Shown here piece after piece: positions 34,581 to 46,089 of a stretch of 64,000 nt of DNA; within the stretch, counting starts at the first letter, position 1, and every line of letters begins with the position of its first letter. Source of the DNA: Lepidurus packardi (taxonomy: Eukaryota; Arthropoda; Branchiopoda; Notostraca; Triopsidae); assembly GCA_023053545.1 (NCBI GenBank), contig JAKZAN010000002.1:5192375-5256374 (forward strand). Direction: 5' to 3'. Below the pieces are notes generated by a model. That model was not told the DNA's origin. It saw only the letters and a program-made list of their open reading frames with translations, and did not search any database. The position numbers and the translations under genes were made by a program.

Positions 34581-37500
34581 TCTGTAAATAGAACTTGTTT
34601 TGGGACAGAAGAATAGCATAGAATAGAATAGTACAGTAAAGTACAACCGTACGGTTGTTTTTAGCTCCCCCTCCCTTCCTTACTGCGATTGAGCATACAA
34701 GTACACTACACAGGACCCAAGCTCTGGCTCTAATTGTTTTGTCAGAGTGTATTACCGTATACCTCCACTGATGAGATTATATGATGCGTGCGTACATACA
34801 ATAGTCCGATAGAGTCATTGCGCTGTGGGGATTTTCCTATCTGGGAACCACACACACAAGCTTTACTAATAGTATCAATGTGGCGCATTGGGCAGTTGCT
34901 TTGCACAAAAGGCTCGATTGCTCCCTCCCCCTCCTTCCTATAACTTTTATGTATATAACTGTCTGACCCGTGTAGCTTTTAAAAGACAATAGAAAAAGGA
35001 GGGAGGTTAGGAAAAGGGAAAGATAAAGGGAAAATCCATGGGACTGAAAGCATATGTGGACTCTTTTTCTAACCCTGAAGCCTATCCTTTGACACTTGAA
35101 CGAGTGGGCGGTTGTACCGTACTGTGAGCGTCTCAAAATTTGTCTATTGCTCATGCCACCGCCAGTTTGTGAACAAGGGTATTGAGCGCACCAACATGCT
35201 GATGTATTTTTTTTTCTTTTTTTACTCTTCTTTGGGAGGCGGATTTTTCTTCTCCCCTCGCTCTCTCCACTTTTTGGGCTGCGATGCTTTAGGTCTTGAT
35301 GCCTTGCTAGTGGGTTTGTAACATTCGGTTTCTCTCGTTTTTCTTATATGGCGTCCCGCGAGAGCCGTGAACGAGTTATGATTGCTCTTGGGGTAATTGC
35401 ATCTGGGTTTCCGGGTGTCTAATTGCTCTCTCTGGGAAACCACACGAGCTCATCAACACTGCCTATCTCCGGGAGTAGAGCTGGACACTCGAATGAAGAC
35501 TGATGGTCCACCCACATGCTAGAGCCCCCACGTGTTTGATGAACCACATACACACTACTTACAAACAGTTAGAGGACACATTCGTACAGCACACTTTCCT
35601 CCCACAATCCACATATCTGATACGTGTATTAGGTACCATACCTCCTAATACCCATAATGTACTACTGCACTGTACTGTACAGTGCATTTGGGTGACCAGC
35701 AACCCATCCGAGCCATCTTAGCACCCTCTGCCCTTCATCCGTTTGATCTATAGTTGTGATGCGGTGCTGGCGGGCACTAGAAACCAGAGATCTATAATGG
35801 ACGGCGGTACTGGGAGTACCCGAAAAGAAAGCCAGAGCATGTTCCATATAACTCATAATCTTGGCGGCCCCTGTATTTATGATGTGTGCAGCATGATGCT
35901 CTCTGGATCATTGGGCCGTTAAGAAGGGGTACAAATGGAGAAAAAGTGCAGAAAATGAGCTGCCAATTAGTGGGATTCATATTACAGATGGACTGTGTGG
36001 TGTATACACGCTCTGTTTTGTAATAGAAGCACAAGCAGCCGAGGAGTTAGGGTGGGAACTGTTAAGACCATTATACGATGCTTGATTATGAAAGATGGCC
36101 GGTAGCCGGTTTGCCGGGATACTTGTGGGTGGCAAGAAACCATATGGATGACGTTGATCTGCTTCTTCTTCTTTTTTTCTTTGGGTTAAGGTTAAAACTT
36201 TTGCCTTTTGTGTCGTTTTTAAATGCTTTCTCGCTTAATCGCTGCAAGGAGAATAACGTCCCTTGATGAGGAATTATTGGACGGTGGAGTTGGGGGCGAA
36301 AAAGGTATAATTGAGTACCGAAGTGACTAAATCGTAAATAGATTGACGTTTTGAGAACCCCAAGGTTTCTACGACCGTGAATGTGTGATGATGGTCTATA
36401 CGGAAGATTCCAGAAAGGGCGTTAGAGGGGGTGAGTCAAGGGGAAAAACCACAAGAAATGAAAACAAACGGTAAGGGGAATCTCCTAAGAAAAAAAAATA
36501 AGAAAAATCCTGGAAATAATGGTACAATTTTTACAATTTTCCAGTGTGTCATAATCAGTTCTGCCTGCGTGCTTGTTGCTGAGATAATGGGGTTGTTGTC
36601 TTACGATTTTCGTGGGGGGAAGTGGAGAAAGGACGACTGTCTGCCTGCCGGTACTGCCCAGAAAGGAATACAGGGCGTAGCAAGGTGGATAAAAAAAAGC
36701 TTGAAGCTCGCTCATCCAAAACCACCGTGAAAATAGGCTTTCAACTTGTATATGTAACAACGTTTTACACCGGACACGCGAATTAGTTTAGGTTATTAGA
36801 AAGTTAGTAGCGAGTAACAGTTTCCTCCATTTTATTTTTATTTTTCTTTTCCAGAACGAAAAGGAAAGAACGAGAAAAGGAGAAGTAATGTGGGTTCAAC
36901 GATGTTAGAGAACCTCCGCGCTTACAGAAGGGAAAAAGTAAACTATTACGAAAATAAAACAAAAAACGCTCCCAATTGCTCGAAAAAAGTCTTTTGGATT
37001 TTTTTTTTTCTGGAAGACGAAAACACGACAGTTTCCGCTTTCCTTGTTAAATCTTGGAAACCCAGGCGTAAAGAATTTGGCCTTTAAAAAGATAAAAAAT
37101 TTTGAATTTTTTTATGATTATTGACGGATAGCCAGGTTACATGCTGGTAGCCCAAATCTTGGGCAATTTTTTAGTTATTTTTATAGAGCTTCAGCTCCCC
37201 TTCCATAGTAGATACATATAACGTACGTAGGATACGTACGGAGGACATAGCGTACACATACATAAGGTAGGACTGATGGCATGGAGCTCAGGTGTGATAA
37301 CAATATTCTGAGAGCATTACACAAGGGCCAAAAAGAGCCAAAAAATGGTTCAAAGATTTACTAGGGGCTGAAATACGTCACAGAAGAGATGAAGGTTTTT
37401 ATTGGTACTGTGTACTGTACATTGGATAGATTTTGCGGGAGGACAGCGGTGGCAGAGAGCATAAAACGAGGTTTTCGTGGCTTTACTCATTGGTCATGCT

Positions 37501-40500
37501 TTAATAGCATGAAACACACTTGACTTTTTGACCGTGCCACCGTGTCGGTAAGCAGCATAAAGAGTATGTTTAAAAGTGTAGCGAGAATGTCCATTCTGTG
37601 GCGCCTGGAATGAGTTATATCTAGTGGAAAAGTAGTTTTGAGCAAAAACAAAGCACGTCTTGTAAGATGAGGCCATTCCTCTCGACTTTTAGGACAAACT
37701 CGAAAAAAATTGAACGAAAAGGGAACACTAAACAATGGTTAGGTTTCTTACGAACAGGCTTCTCTTGGCCGTCAATCGAGTTGATGATCAGCGCCAAGTG
37801 TCAAAAGCTTACAACTTGTCACCGTTGTCACAAATGGAAGAATAGGAACCAAACCCCCGTTATTTCTTCTATTTCCGTCTTCTTCTGATCAATTCTGGAA
37901 GATCAACGAAGCACTCGCTCATGGTAAATTAATGATTAATTATTTGAACAAGTGGAATTCTTGGGAAGAAACACAAAGTTACGCTATCGTTCCTGTTTGC
38001 GTATTTGTTGAACATGTTTTTTTTTTCCTTTATCAGCTCTAGTTAGTTATTTTGGGAAACTAAAGAAGCCAGTTAAGCTTTTTAATAGCTGGTTTAACTA
38101 TAAGCATAAACGAAAATTCCCAGAATTGTATCCAATTTTAATTGACAATTACATTCCTGGTTAAAAATAACAAAATTATGGTTTGCTGCAGATGGTGAGG
38201 ACAACCCTATCTTCTACCAAGATCAAGGCTAGATCATCATTAAAGAATCATTGGCCGTGTCTTCTTGCTCCTTGATAGAAAAAGATCTTGAATTTACAAA
38301 ATTTTTCTCTTTTTTTCGAAAATGCGTAATACCCTGTTAGTTAGTACACTTTCATTACAAACTATTAGACTAATTAAAACTTACCAGTTTTCTGAACGTT
38401 TGTGATTATTTTCATTTCTTTTGGGGGATTTGGTTTGGTTTTAGTCAGTTCAGTTTTTTCCCACTTGGGGGACTCCTCTAACTGCTCATCAGCACTTTTT
38501 CGGCTTATTTTTTTTTCTAGACTTGACCGACCCCACGTTTGGATTTAATCGCTGGTTGGTACCGAAACGTGACTTAGATGGTAATTCCGGACAAGTCGTC
38601 TAGCAATTGCGCCAATCTAATAACGGGAACCAGCGGATAGCGTGCTATAACTTTGACCCCTTTTGGAAAAACTTCTGAATTTTGTCTTAACCTATTGCTA
38701 GCTTATAAAAAAAAGAGAAAAAAAGAAGTTGAAGGATTCTAATTTTTTATTCTATTTTTTTTTTTCGTTTTTGCTTGGAAAATCGTTTCAGATTTGCTGT
38801 CAGTGACTCGAGGGCAGGAATGAGGAAAACTTCCTGGAATCCATCGTATGAACGCAGCAAGTTTTTCAATCCTTGACTCGGCTAAAGCACCTTGGTTCGA
38901 ATCTTGCTGTTCATAGTCCATAAACCATATAATTTACACCTGAAAGTATTGACACCCGGCAAGCACGCGACCAACTGCAACTCAAATCCCCTTTTTTTCT
39001 TTTTTCTTTTTTAGATTATATGATTTTGGTTCCTCATTTAGGGGCGACTAGTGGTACATCTCACCTTTCGTTAAGTATGAATGTACTCTTTATTTTCTTT
39101 CTATTTTAGATCACTGATTTGGGTTTGTTTTTCTTTTCAGTTTCCGCTCTTCGCCGCACGGGGGAAAGTGGCAGGACGTGGCGCAGGGGCGTTATGGAGT
39201 AGCAAGTTGGATAATGAGCTGCAGCTTAAGTCATGCGAGATTCCCGTCCACATATCTATGTTTATAAATGCCCACAGCCAAGGAGCTACAGGCACGAAAG
39301 CTTCAACACGTATCAGTCAAACAGATTGCTGCGTCGTTGTTATGCATGTCCTAGATGCTCGAAGAAAACTTTGTCAGATACCCTGAAGGGCGTCTGAAAA
39401 AGTGACGCCAACATCTCCTCACACAGGGGCCCAAAATCCAGTAGCATTACTATCATTATAAAAGGCTCTCAAGCCATGCATGGATTAATATAATACCGTT
39501 CTTATCACCCAAAAGCTGGAAGACGTCCGTAGGTACACAGCCTGGGCGCTCGTGCCGTGGTTTCCACATGCTATACCTTTTGTGGTTAACCACCGGATTC
39601 TCAGTCATATGCTTCACGGAACTTTGGGGAGAGTTAATTAGCGTCCAAGTCAAAGCCCAAGCCTAAGAGCCAGGCAAGCAGCGTGTCAGCACCGAAAATG
39701 ACCAAGATTTTTCGACCTGTTGCTCCCCAAGGTAAGGCCAGGTGTTTTCCTCATGATGAGGCTTTTGTCCTATTAGTTGATTTGACAGGAACTTGCTTTT
39801 TTTTTTACATGGCGGCTTCGAACTCGAACTTAAAACAAAAGGCAGAAGAAGAAGAAGAATTTATTTAATTTAATTGTACGTTTGGATCCACATGTCTGAT
39901 CAAGAAGATTCCTAACAAAAGATTCCTGCTTACTTAATACGATCTTTTGTAAAGGGATGGCTAATTGGCCTTGTTGCAACCGTTGGCATTTAAAAAGGAA
40001 TATTTGGTCATTTTTTTATTTATTTAAAATTGGAAGACTTTGTTTTGTTCTCGTCACCGAGAAACCCATTTTCCTTGGAGATAAAGTCGGGGAAATGCTA
40101 AAAATAATCCCAGAGAAGATTTATTGTAGATAGTCTAACTCAGATATGAGGTTGCATTTAATGAAGGCGGCTTGAATGAGCAGTTAATATTTGGGATTTA
40201 TTAATTGATTAATAAACTGGGGAAAACCATTTGATTGCGTTGGGGGATTTTTTGCTTCCCACGGATTCTGGTCCAGATTCTTTGTGACGCACGTACTTTT
40301 AACTCCTGTCAGGCTTGTAATTCCGCGTTATTTTCAAGATTCGGGCACCTGACTAACCTCTCACGCTGATTTGATGGCCCTCGACAGGTGCGAGAGCGAG
40401 CTACAGCACTATATACACAGAAGCTTGTTCTACTAGGCTTGGGCCCCCAGCATGAGCAAATAAAAAGTCCCCCAGCCGTTCCTGTATTCCTGGTCCCTAC

Positions 40501-40800
40501 GAAATAAGCGTAAATCCACTTACGGAAAATTGGGTAAACAACCTTTACTCCATTTATTTAGATTTGACAGGTTCTACACGCCACACCGCTCGTCTATATA
40601 AGCTTAATAATAAAAATTATACTCAGATTAAACCAGGTTTACAGTTGTTGATCCAAGTCATAATTCCATAACGATAACAATGCTTGCATAATAAATCAGA
40701 TTATATAGTACAATTTCCCCAATATAATCATAGGTTTTTTTAAAGCCCTCTTTAGTGATTTGTCTCTTACATTATTCGCCCTTGTTTATAGTTTTCTATT
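34581..40800. other. Intergenic stretch, no supported gene
   Basis: No exon with domain support. Contents include several GTACAGTAC-type words (34628, 35655, 37402) and (TACGTA)-like words near 37215-37265. The plus-strand frame at 39081-39386 follows a fair acceptor (cttttcag near 39140) but shows no family resemblance. Confidence 0.5.
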
Positions 40801-40806
40801 TTTATT
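40801..40806 (-). terminator. Polyadenylation signal of lysozyme gene
   Basis: AATAAA on the minus strand, only about 12 nt after the stop codon at 40819, implying a very short 3' UTR if used. Confidence 0.5.
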
Positions 40807-40818
40807 CTATATTTTGGG

Positions 40819-42203
40819 TTAACCAGGCGCGGTTAGCCGGAGGTTGCCAAAGTACGAGAGGAGCGAACTTTTCAGCTGGGACATTCGAGTGGGGCCGCTA
40901 ACCGTCGCTGCTTGCTGGGTACTTTGAACCGTAGCTTGCCCGGCCTGCGACTGCCGCCTTTGGAGGAAGGGAAACCGTCTAGCGCCCGCGTCGGCCTGCG
41001 GGTTTGCTTCGCCAGCTCCCGGGTCGGCTTCGCTGTCTTCGGCGTCGGTTGTTTCGAACAAATTTTTCTCGATGCCTTCCTGCGGGTTGGCGGTTCCCTT
41101 ATTAGCCACTTTAGTGTCAAAACAGTCTTGAATATACTCGGCAGTATCTCCCTGGCATCTGCTCGTCCAAGCAACCCTTTATGAAAACCAGACAAGATAA
41201 TATTTTAGTTTCATAATAACCCAGTTTTCTCTATCTCTTTCCTGTTTTGTAAAAAACAAAATAGTTTCGAGCTTACCAGGCATTGAACCCGTTCCCGGTT
41301 TTGCGTTGAAATTCGCGGAAGACTCGTTTGGCACAAATCACGTCGTTTTTAATGTCGTCATCCTTGAGTTCTGTATGAAAAAAGTCAACCTGATGTAATC
41401 GTCAGTTGCATCGAGTCACATAACGTATCATTACGATCGCAGGTTAATCCGCAGGCTTTGTCGCTGGCGTTGGGCTGAGAACACCAGAAGTTGTCATTGA
41501 ATTGGAAAAGACCATGGTCGTGACTTCCGTCCGTGTTAGGTTTGCCCACAGCACTGGTGTTGAAGTCGGATTCCCATTTGACCAGGCAAATCCCTGTGCC
41601 AAGTAAAAAAAAAAAAAAAAAAATCCAATAAAATCAAAAACATGTAGATAATTATACTCTCTTCAAGATAAACAGAAACATGTACTAGATACATGTACTC
41701 CCTTCAAGGTAAAAAGAAACATGTACTAGATACATGTACTCCCTTCAAGGTAAAAAGAAACATGTACTCCCTTCAAGATAAAAATAAACATGTACTAGAT
41801 ACATGTACTCCCTTCAAGGTAAAAAGAAACATGTACTAGATACATGTACTCCCTTCAAGGTAAAAAGAAACATGTACTAGATACATGTACTCCCTTCAAG
41901 ATAAACAGAAGCATGTACTAGATACATGTACTCTCTTCAAGATAAAAAAGAAAAAAATCGTTCGTATTACATACAATCTGAAATTTGGTGCATGGGTAAC
42001 TTGTGTTGCCCCAATAATTCGCGAGCTAATTCACAACGCTCGAAAACTTTGGCCAGAGACCTGGAAGAGCAGCAAAAAGTGATGATCACGACCAGAGCCA
42101 ACCACCTGTGGAAAAACACCGTCGCTATAAACTCCGTCTAAGCTTTTTTCTTAAGATAAATTTCCATTTTTTTTTTTTACCCAAGATTTACGGGAGCTCG
42201 CAT
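40819..42203 (-). CDS. C-type lysozyme with long C-terminal extension
   Basis: Five coding exons: 42203-42181, 42105-41975, 41593-41435, 41370-41277 and 41176-40819, 254 residues, with phases that all join. Residues 1-26 form a signal peptide ending SRSLA; the mature chain starts KVFERCEL, a classic C-type lysozyme start. The catalytic Glu (KWESDFNT, residue 59) and Asp (GSHDHGLFQ, residue 77) are both present, as are the eight family cysteines. It should hydrolyse the beta-1,4 MurNAc-GlcNAc bond of bacterial peptidoglycan, in innate defence or digestion. The fold ends at about residue 155 (EYIQDCF); about 99 further residues follow that are acidic then Ala/Gln/Pro/Arg-rich. Ordinary C-type lysozymes stop near there, so the tail is unusual. 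The tiny first exon (23 nt) is inferred from a good donor and acceptor and is the least certain part. Confidence 0.9.
41637..41945. repeat. 41-bp minisatellite in lysozyme intron 2
   Basis: About six to seven copies of acatgtactagatacatgta plus ctcccttcaaggtaaaaagaa, with a period of 41 bp (for example starts at 41678 and 41719). The unit holds two ACATGTA words facing each other, and one copy has lost this part, leaving a shorter unit. It lies between exon 2 (ends 41975) and exon 3 (starts 41593), beside an A run of about 22 at 41605-41625. Confidence 0.9.
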
Positions 42204-42250
42204 TTTCGGGTGAAAATTCGCTGGATATAGCGTTACTTTTTCGCTGGGGA

Positions 42251-42260
42251 AAGAGTTATA
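42251..42260 (-). promoter_or_regulatory. Possible TATA box of lysozyme gene
   Basis: TTGTATAACT on the minus strand about 50 bp before the chosen ATG at 42203. A second TATA-like word, GTATAAAG, lies near 42375. Confidence 0.35.
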
Positions 42261-42649
42261 CAAGGACACTATGACAACGTTAAAAGTTAAGAGGGGAAAC
42301 TGTCACCAGCACTGGCTAACAGATAGGACCTTTGTTGGGAAGATTTGTGCTGCATCTGCGGCCGTGTCCTCTTTATACTTTGGCAACAATGCCAGGAAGA
42401 TATGTTCTTGAAAACTGGTCAAACCAGTTTGGCTTAAAGTTATATGATTGTTCGGTTACTGTTTTCCTAGGCAAATAAGTGCAGGGCTGTCATCAACGAA
42501 TATAACCCGTTATTGGGTCGTTTAGCGTATCCTCTAGCAATGTTTCCATTCCAGTGACCGATATTTGGCGTCGCGTACAAAAAAGTTGGAATCCGTCCGG
42601 AAGCGCAGAAGTCAAGTTATATACCTAGAAATCTACCATGTAATTATAA

Positions 42650-43570
42650 ATCTCTCTCTTCTAACTCGCTAAACCCAGGATCGACGTGATTTTTATTCTA
42701 TTTTAATCATTTAAGGTTTCTAAATTTTTAGTTTATTTTATTCCTTTCATTTTTATACATTTCGTTAGATTATAAATTTAAAACATTTTGTTTTAGGTCG
42801 CTTAAGATGAGCAATCCTGCGGATAGTATGCTCTTAGCTAACCCATGATCGAATTAATTTATTTTATTTTATTAAATATATTTTATTTTATTTATTTTTA
42901 TTTTATTTATTTATTCATTAAAATTTTTACAAATTGTATTATATAAGCTTAAAACCTTTTGTACTAGATCGCTTAAGATGAGAAATCCTGCGGAATGTGT
43001 GCTCTTAGCTAACCCATGATCGATATAATTTATTTTATTTTATTAAATATATTTTATTTTATTAAATATATTTTATTTTATTAAATATATTTTATTTTAT
43101 TAAGTATATTTTATTTTATTAAATATATTTTATTTTATTAAATATATTTTATTTTATTTATTTTTATATTTTATTTATTTATTCATTTAATTTTTACAAA
43201 TTGTAATTATATAAACTTAAAACCTTTTGTACTATATTGCTTAAGATGAGAAATCCTGCGGATAGTATGCTCTTAGCTAACCCATGATCGAAATAATTTA
43301 TTTTATTTTATTAAATATATTGTATTTGATTTATTTTTATATTTGATTTATTTTATGTATTTATCCCTTTAATTTTTACAAATTGTATTATATAAACTTA
43401 AAACATTTTGTACTTAAGATGAGAAATCCTGCGAATAGTATGCTCTTCACTCCCTAAGCTAGGGTCAAAGTGATTTTGGTTGTATTTTTACTAAATAGAT
43501 TCTATTTTGTTATACTGTAGATATTTGGCTCTCGATCGCTTAGGACGAGAAATCCTGGCTGCAGTACGTA
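42650..43570. repeat. AT-rich composite satellite, about five units
   Basis: Each unit has a conserved core (cgcttaagatgagaaatcctg then gctcttagctaacccatgatcg) near 42800, 42970, 43240, 43415 and, shortened, 43540, followed by a variable tract of ttattttattaaatatatttta words. The tract between 43020 and 43160 expands to at least seven near-perfect 20-bp repeats. A diverged core start is seen near 42660. Confidence 0.85.
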
Positions 43571-46089
43571 ATGCGGCGTATAAAGGAAGGGGGACCGAAG
43601 AGAAACCGCTGTAAAAACTGGCTTATGTTGTTTTTTGTGGCAACTCTTCAACATGTGTGACCGACAAACCTAAACTCGTCTCTTCTTTTCTTATTATTTA
43701 TTTTGTTCGCTTTTGAAACGGAAAACTCGAAACATTTCACTGGGTACAGTGCAAGCAATGAAGCTTGGATCAAAAGTGGTTCGATGCCTCACCGAAGATC
43801 AAACGATGGAATCTGCGTACCCTCACCCCTTACCCTATTTCCCCTCCCGGGAGGAATTACGTCAAAGTTCAGCATTGTGAGGTTACGCCAATGCTTCTAA
43901 GTAAGCTATAGTGTCATTGTGAAATGAACCGTCGAACGCTTTGCAATTCAAGGAAAAAGAGGCAGGTGTATCAAGTAATCACTAGAAAAATCTGATATTA
44001 TCGGTCCTTTATGTACAAAAGCTGTCGTGTCGGCCGGGTTAGAAAACTATCGCTGCTAGGGGGGGGAGGTGTGTTCTCGTAAATGCGTCGTGTGTGTGGG
44101 ACAATGTGGCAAGTAAAGCTAATGACGATGAGAGGGATAGCGTCTATACTGCAACTTAGTTTCCTCCCCGCTTTTAGTTGTTCCGTCTGGCAGAGTCGTA
44201 CGGGCGTTACTGAAGCACTGCTTATTGTTGAAGCTGATTTTGCTTAACCCCCCCAACCTCCCTCTTTTCCTGCCCCTGGCCTCAACACGAACAGAGAATC
44301 CAAGTGTCTGGCAGAGAAAGTCCGAAGGATAGAGCGCATGTGTGACATATGTGGGAGCGTGCGAGAGCACAGTTTGGGGGGGTGGGGGAGGACCAGCAAA
44401 AGCTGTGCAAACGCAAGGGCGGAGTTGAAAGCCTCAGCATCCGTGCCTTAGGATTCGTTACCGAAGATCCCATCTTGAGCCTCTTGATGCCCAATCCCAA
44501 CATCCTTACTCTGGGCACCCCTCCACACAATCTCTTTATACGTAGCCGATTCCCCATCCTCCCCCCCCCCACTCTTCCCCGCTACGAAGAACCTTGTCCG
44601 CGGAGTTTCACACAGCCCCCAAACCTTGGACCACACCAAAGTCTTCCTGTCCTTCAGCGAAAGATGAACCTGCTGTGCGTGTCTCTCCGGATCATTTAGC
44701 AATTGTTAATTTTGTTTTTTTTTTTAAAAAAAAACTTGCTGGGAAGGAAGGATTCCAGATTTGGGAGTGTTAAGGATTAGGCCGTTGAAAAGAAAATCTG
44801 TGAATTCCGTGATCCTTTCTTGAGATACTCCACCGTAAGTTGCGCCAAGCCCAACTGTGCTGTACTTTTGAACCTTAATCTTCCTTCTGCGGTGAATAGT
44901 GGAATCTGGGATATCGAAAACTGGAATCGTGCAAGGGGTCCCAATTCAAGGGTTTCAAAAGTACCGTCTATGACTTAATTCCGAGTATCGGCCGTCCTTC
45001 GGGGCTGGTGGGCTGGTGGCTCTATTTCGAGGAGTTCGCATCAGGTAACAGTGAATTTTCATACCCGAGTTCCTTATCAAATGACGTGCGACGTGCTTAA
45101 CACTCAATGAGTTGTGGAGTCACTTTTGTTTGAGTTTTAATTTTTCCCACGCAATTTTATAACGTGCTTAATGCGTCATGTAAGTTACTTAAGTCACTTA
45201 CTGTAACTTACTTTTGTTTGATTTGTTTTGCTTCGTTTCAAAACTCTTTCAAGGCTCCCGTCATTGTAAGAGGAATTAAGCTTCTTTTTTAAAAAAAAAA
45301 AACACACACAATATAATCTTACCGACAGGAAAGATTTGAGCAGATTTACACGTTGATCCCGTTTGAAAGAAAGGCTAGATCCCCAGGTTGATAACTAGCT
45401 AGAATTACTTCCAACTTATTAAAAAACGCGAGCTATACCTTTTGGTTTGTGGGGGGCTGTTATCATTAAGCTTTTCGGATTTCCCGTGACTATAAAACGG
45501 GATCTAGCGTAGCAATACTTGCTTTGTTTTTCCTTTTTTTCTTTATCATTTTGCGCAAAGCTCTGATTTACAACCGATGTTACCCCTCCCAAGGCTCCAA
45601 CCCTTTGCTCTTTCATAAAACCTTTCGATACCCCCCCCCCTCCCCCCAAGTCAAAAGCCAAATGTCCTTATCGCTTCTATGTTTCATGTGTTGTGTTTCT
45701 AGGCTTAATATGGGAAACGGAGTATAAAGAAACCTTCAATCTCTTCTCTCAGTCTAGGCATTACTGCGTTGGAACGCAAGGTGTAAACACAACTATTGCC
45801 GGGCTTGGGACATTCAAATTCCTGAACATCCCTTTGTCGCATTCCAAAAGATTCACTCATTCCTATCGTTTTGGGAAGGGGAAAAAATTCCTTACATAAT
45901 ATATGTAATGGATCGTGGTCCTAAGCAGTCCGAGTCCTGTGTGCCCAGCGATTTAGTTGATAAAAACTGTAATTTAATGGAAGCCGTTTCAATTCTAGGT
46001 AAAAACTGCAGTTAGGCTTTTTTGGTTTAGATACCCAATTATGGGATGAGTAACATAATTAATCGATAGTGTTGTTAGATGTTTTTGGT
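43571..46089. other. Upstream region of plus-strand Gfi1/Senseless-type gene
   Basis: No exon that I can support. A GC-rich part at 44100-44700 has an open plus-strand frame of 116 codons (44349-44699) without family resemblance. An upstream exon of the Gfi1/Senseless-type gene may lie here: a polypyrimidine run followed by tttag precedes 46031, but the frame after it is closed by stops before 46060. Confidence 0.4.

Noticed and set aside
38885-38905. A B-box-like word (ggttcgaatcttgc) that suggested a tRNA gene or tRNA-derived SINE
   Set aside because: No A box at the right distance upstream and no acceptor-stem pairing could be drawn around it.
42322-42355. Alternative first exon for the lysozyme (ATG at 42355 with a donor near 42329)
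   Set aside because: It is also in phase, but the donor (GTCCTA) is poor and the ATG is only about 24 bp after a TATA-like word; the 42203-42181 exon has a better donor and gives a better signal peptide.
41637-43570. A CRISPR array
   Set aside because: The repeats are contiguous tandem units without unique spacers of constant length, and the genome is eukaryotic.
44349-44699. A possible upstream coding exon (116 codons) of the plus-strand Gfi1/Senseless-type gene
   Set aside because: No SNAG-like or other family motif and no matching donor in phase with the exon at 46090.
46069-46089. Extending the plus-strand Gfi1/Senseless-type gene to a GTG at 46069
   Set aside because: GTG is not a usual start in animal nuclear genes; the first ATG in frame is at 46090. 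A splice junction in this interval remains possible.
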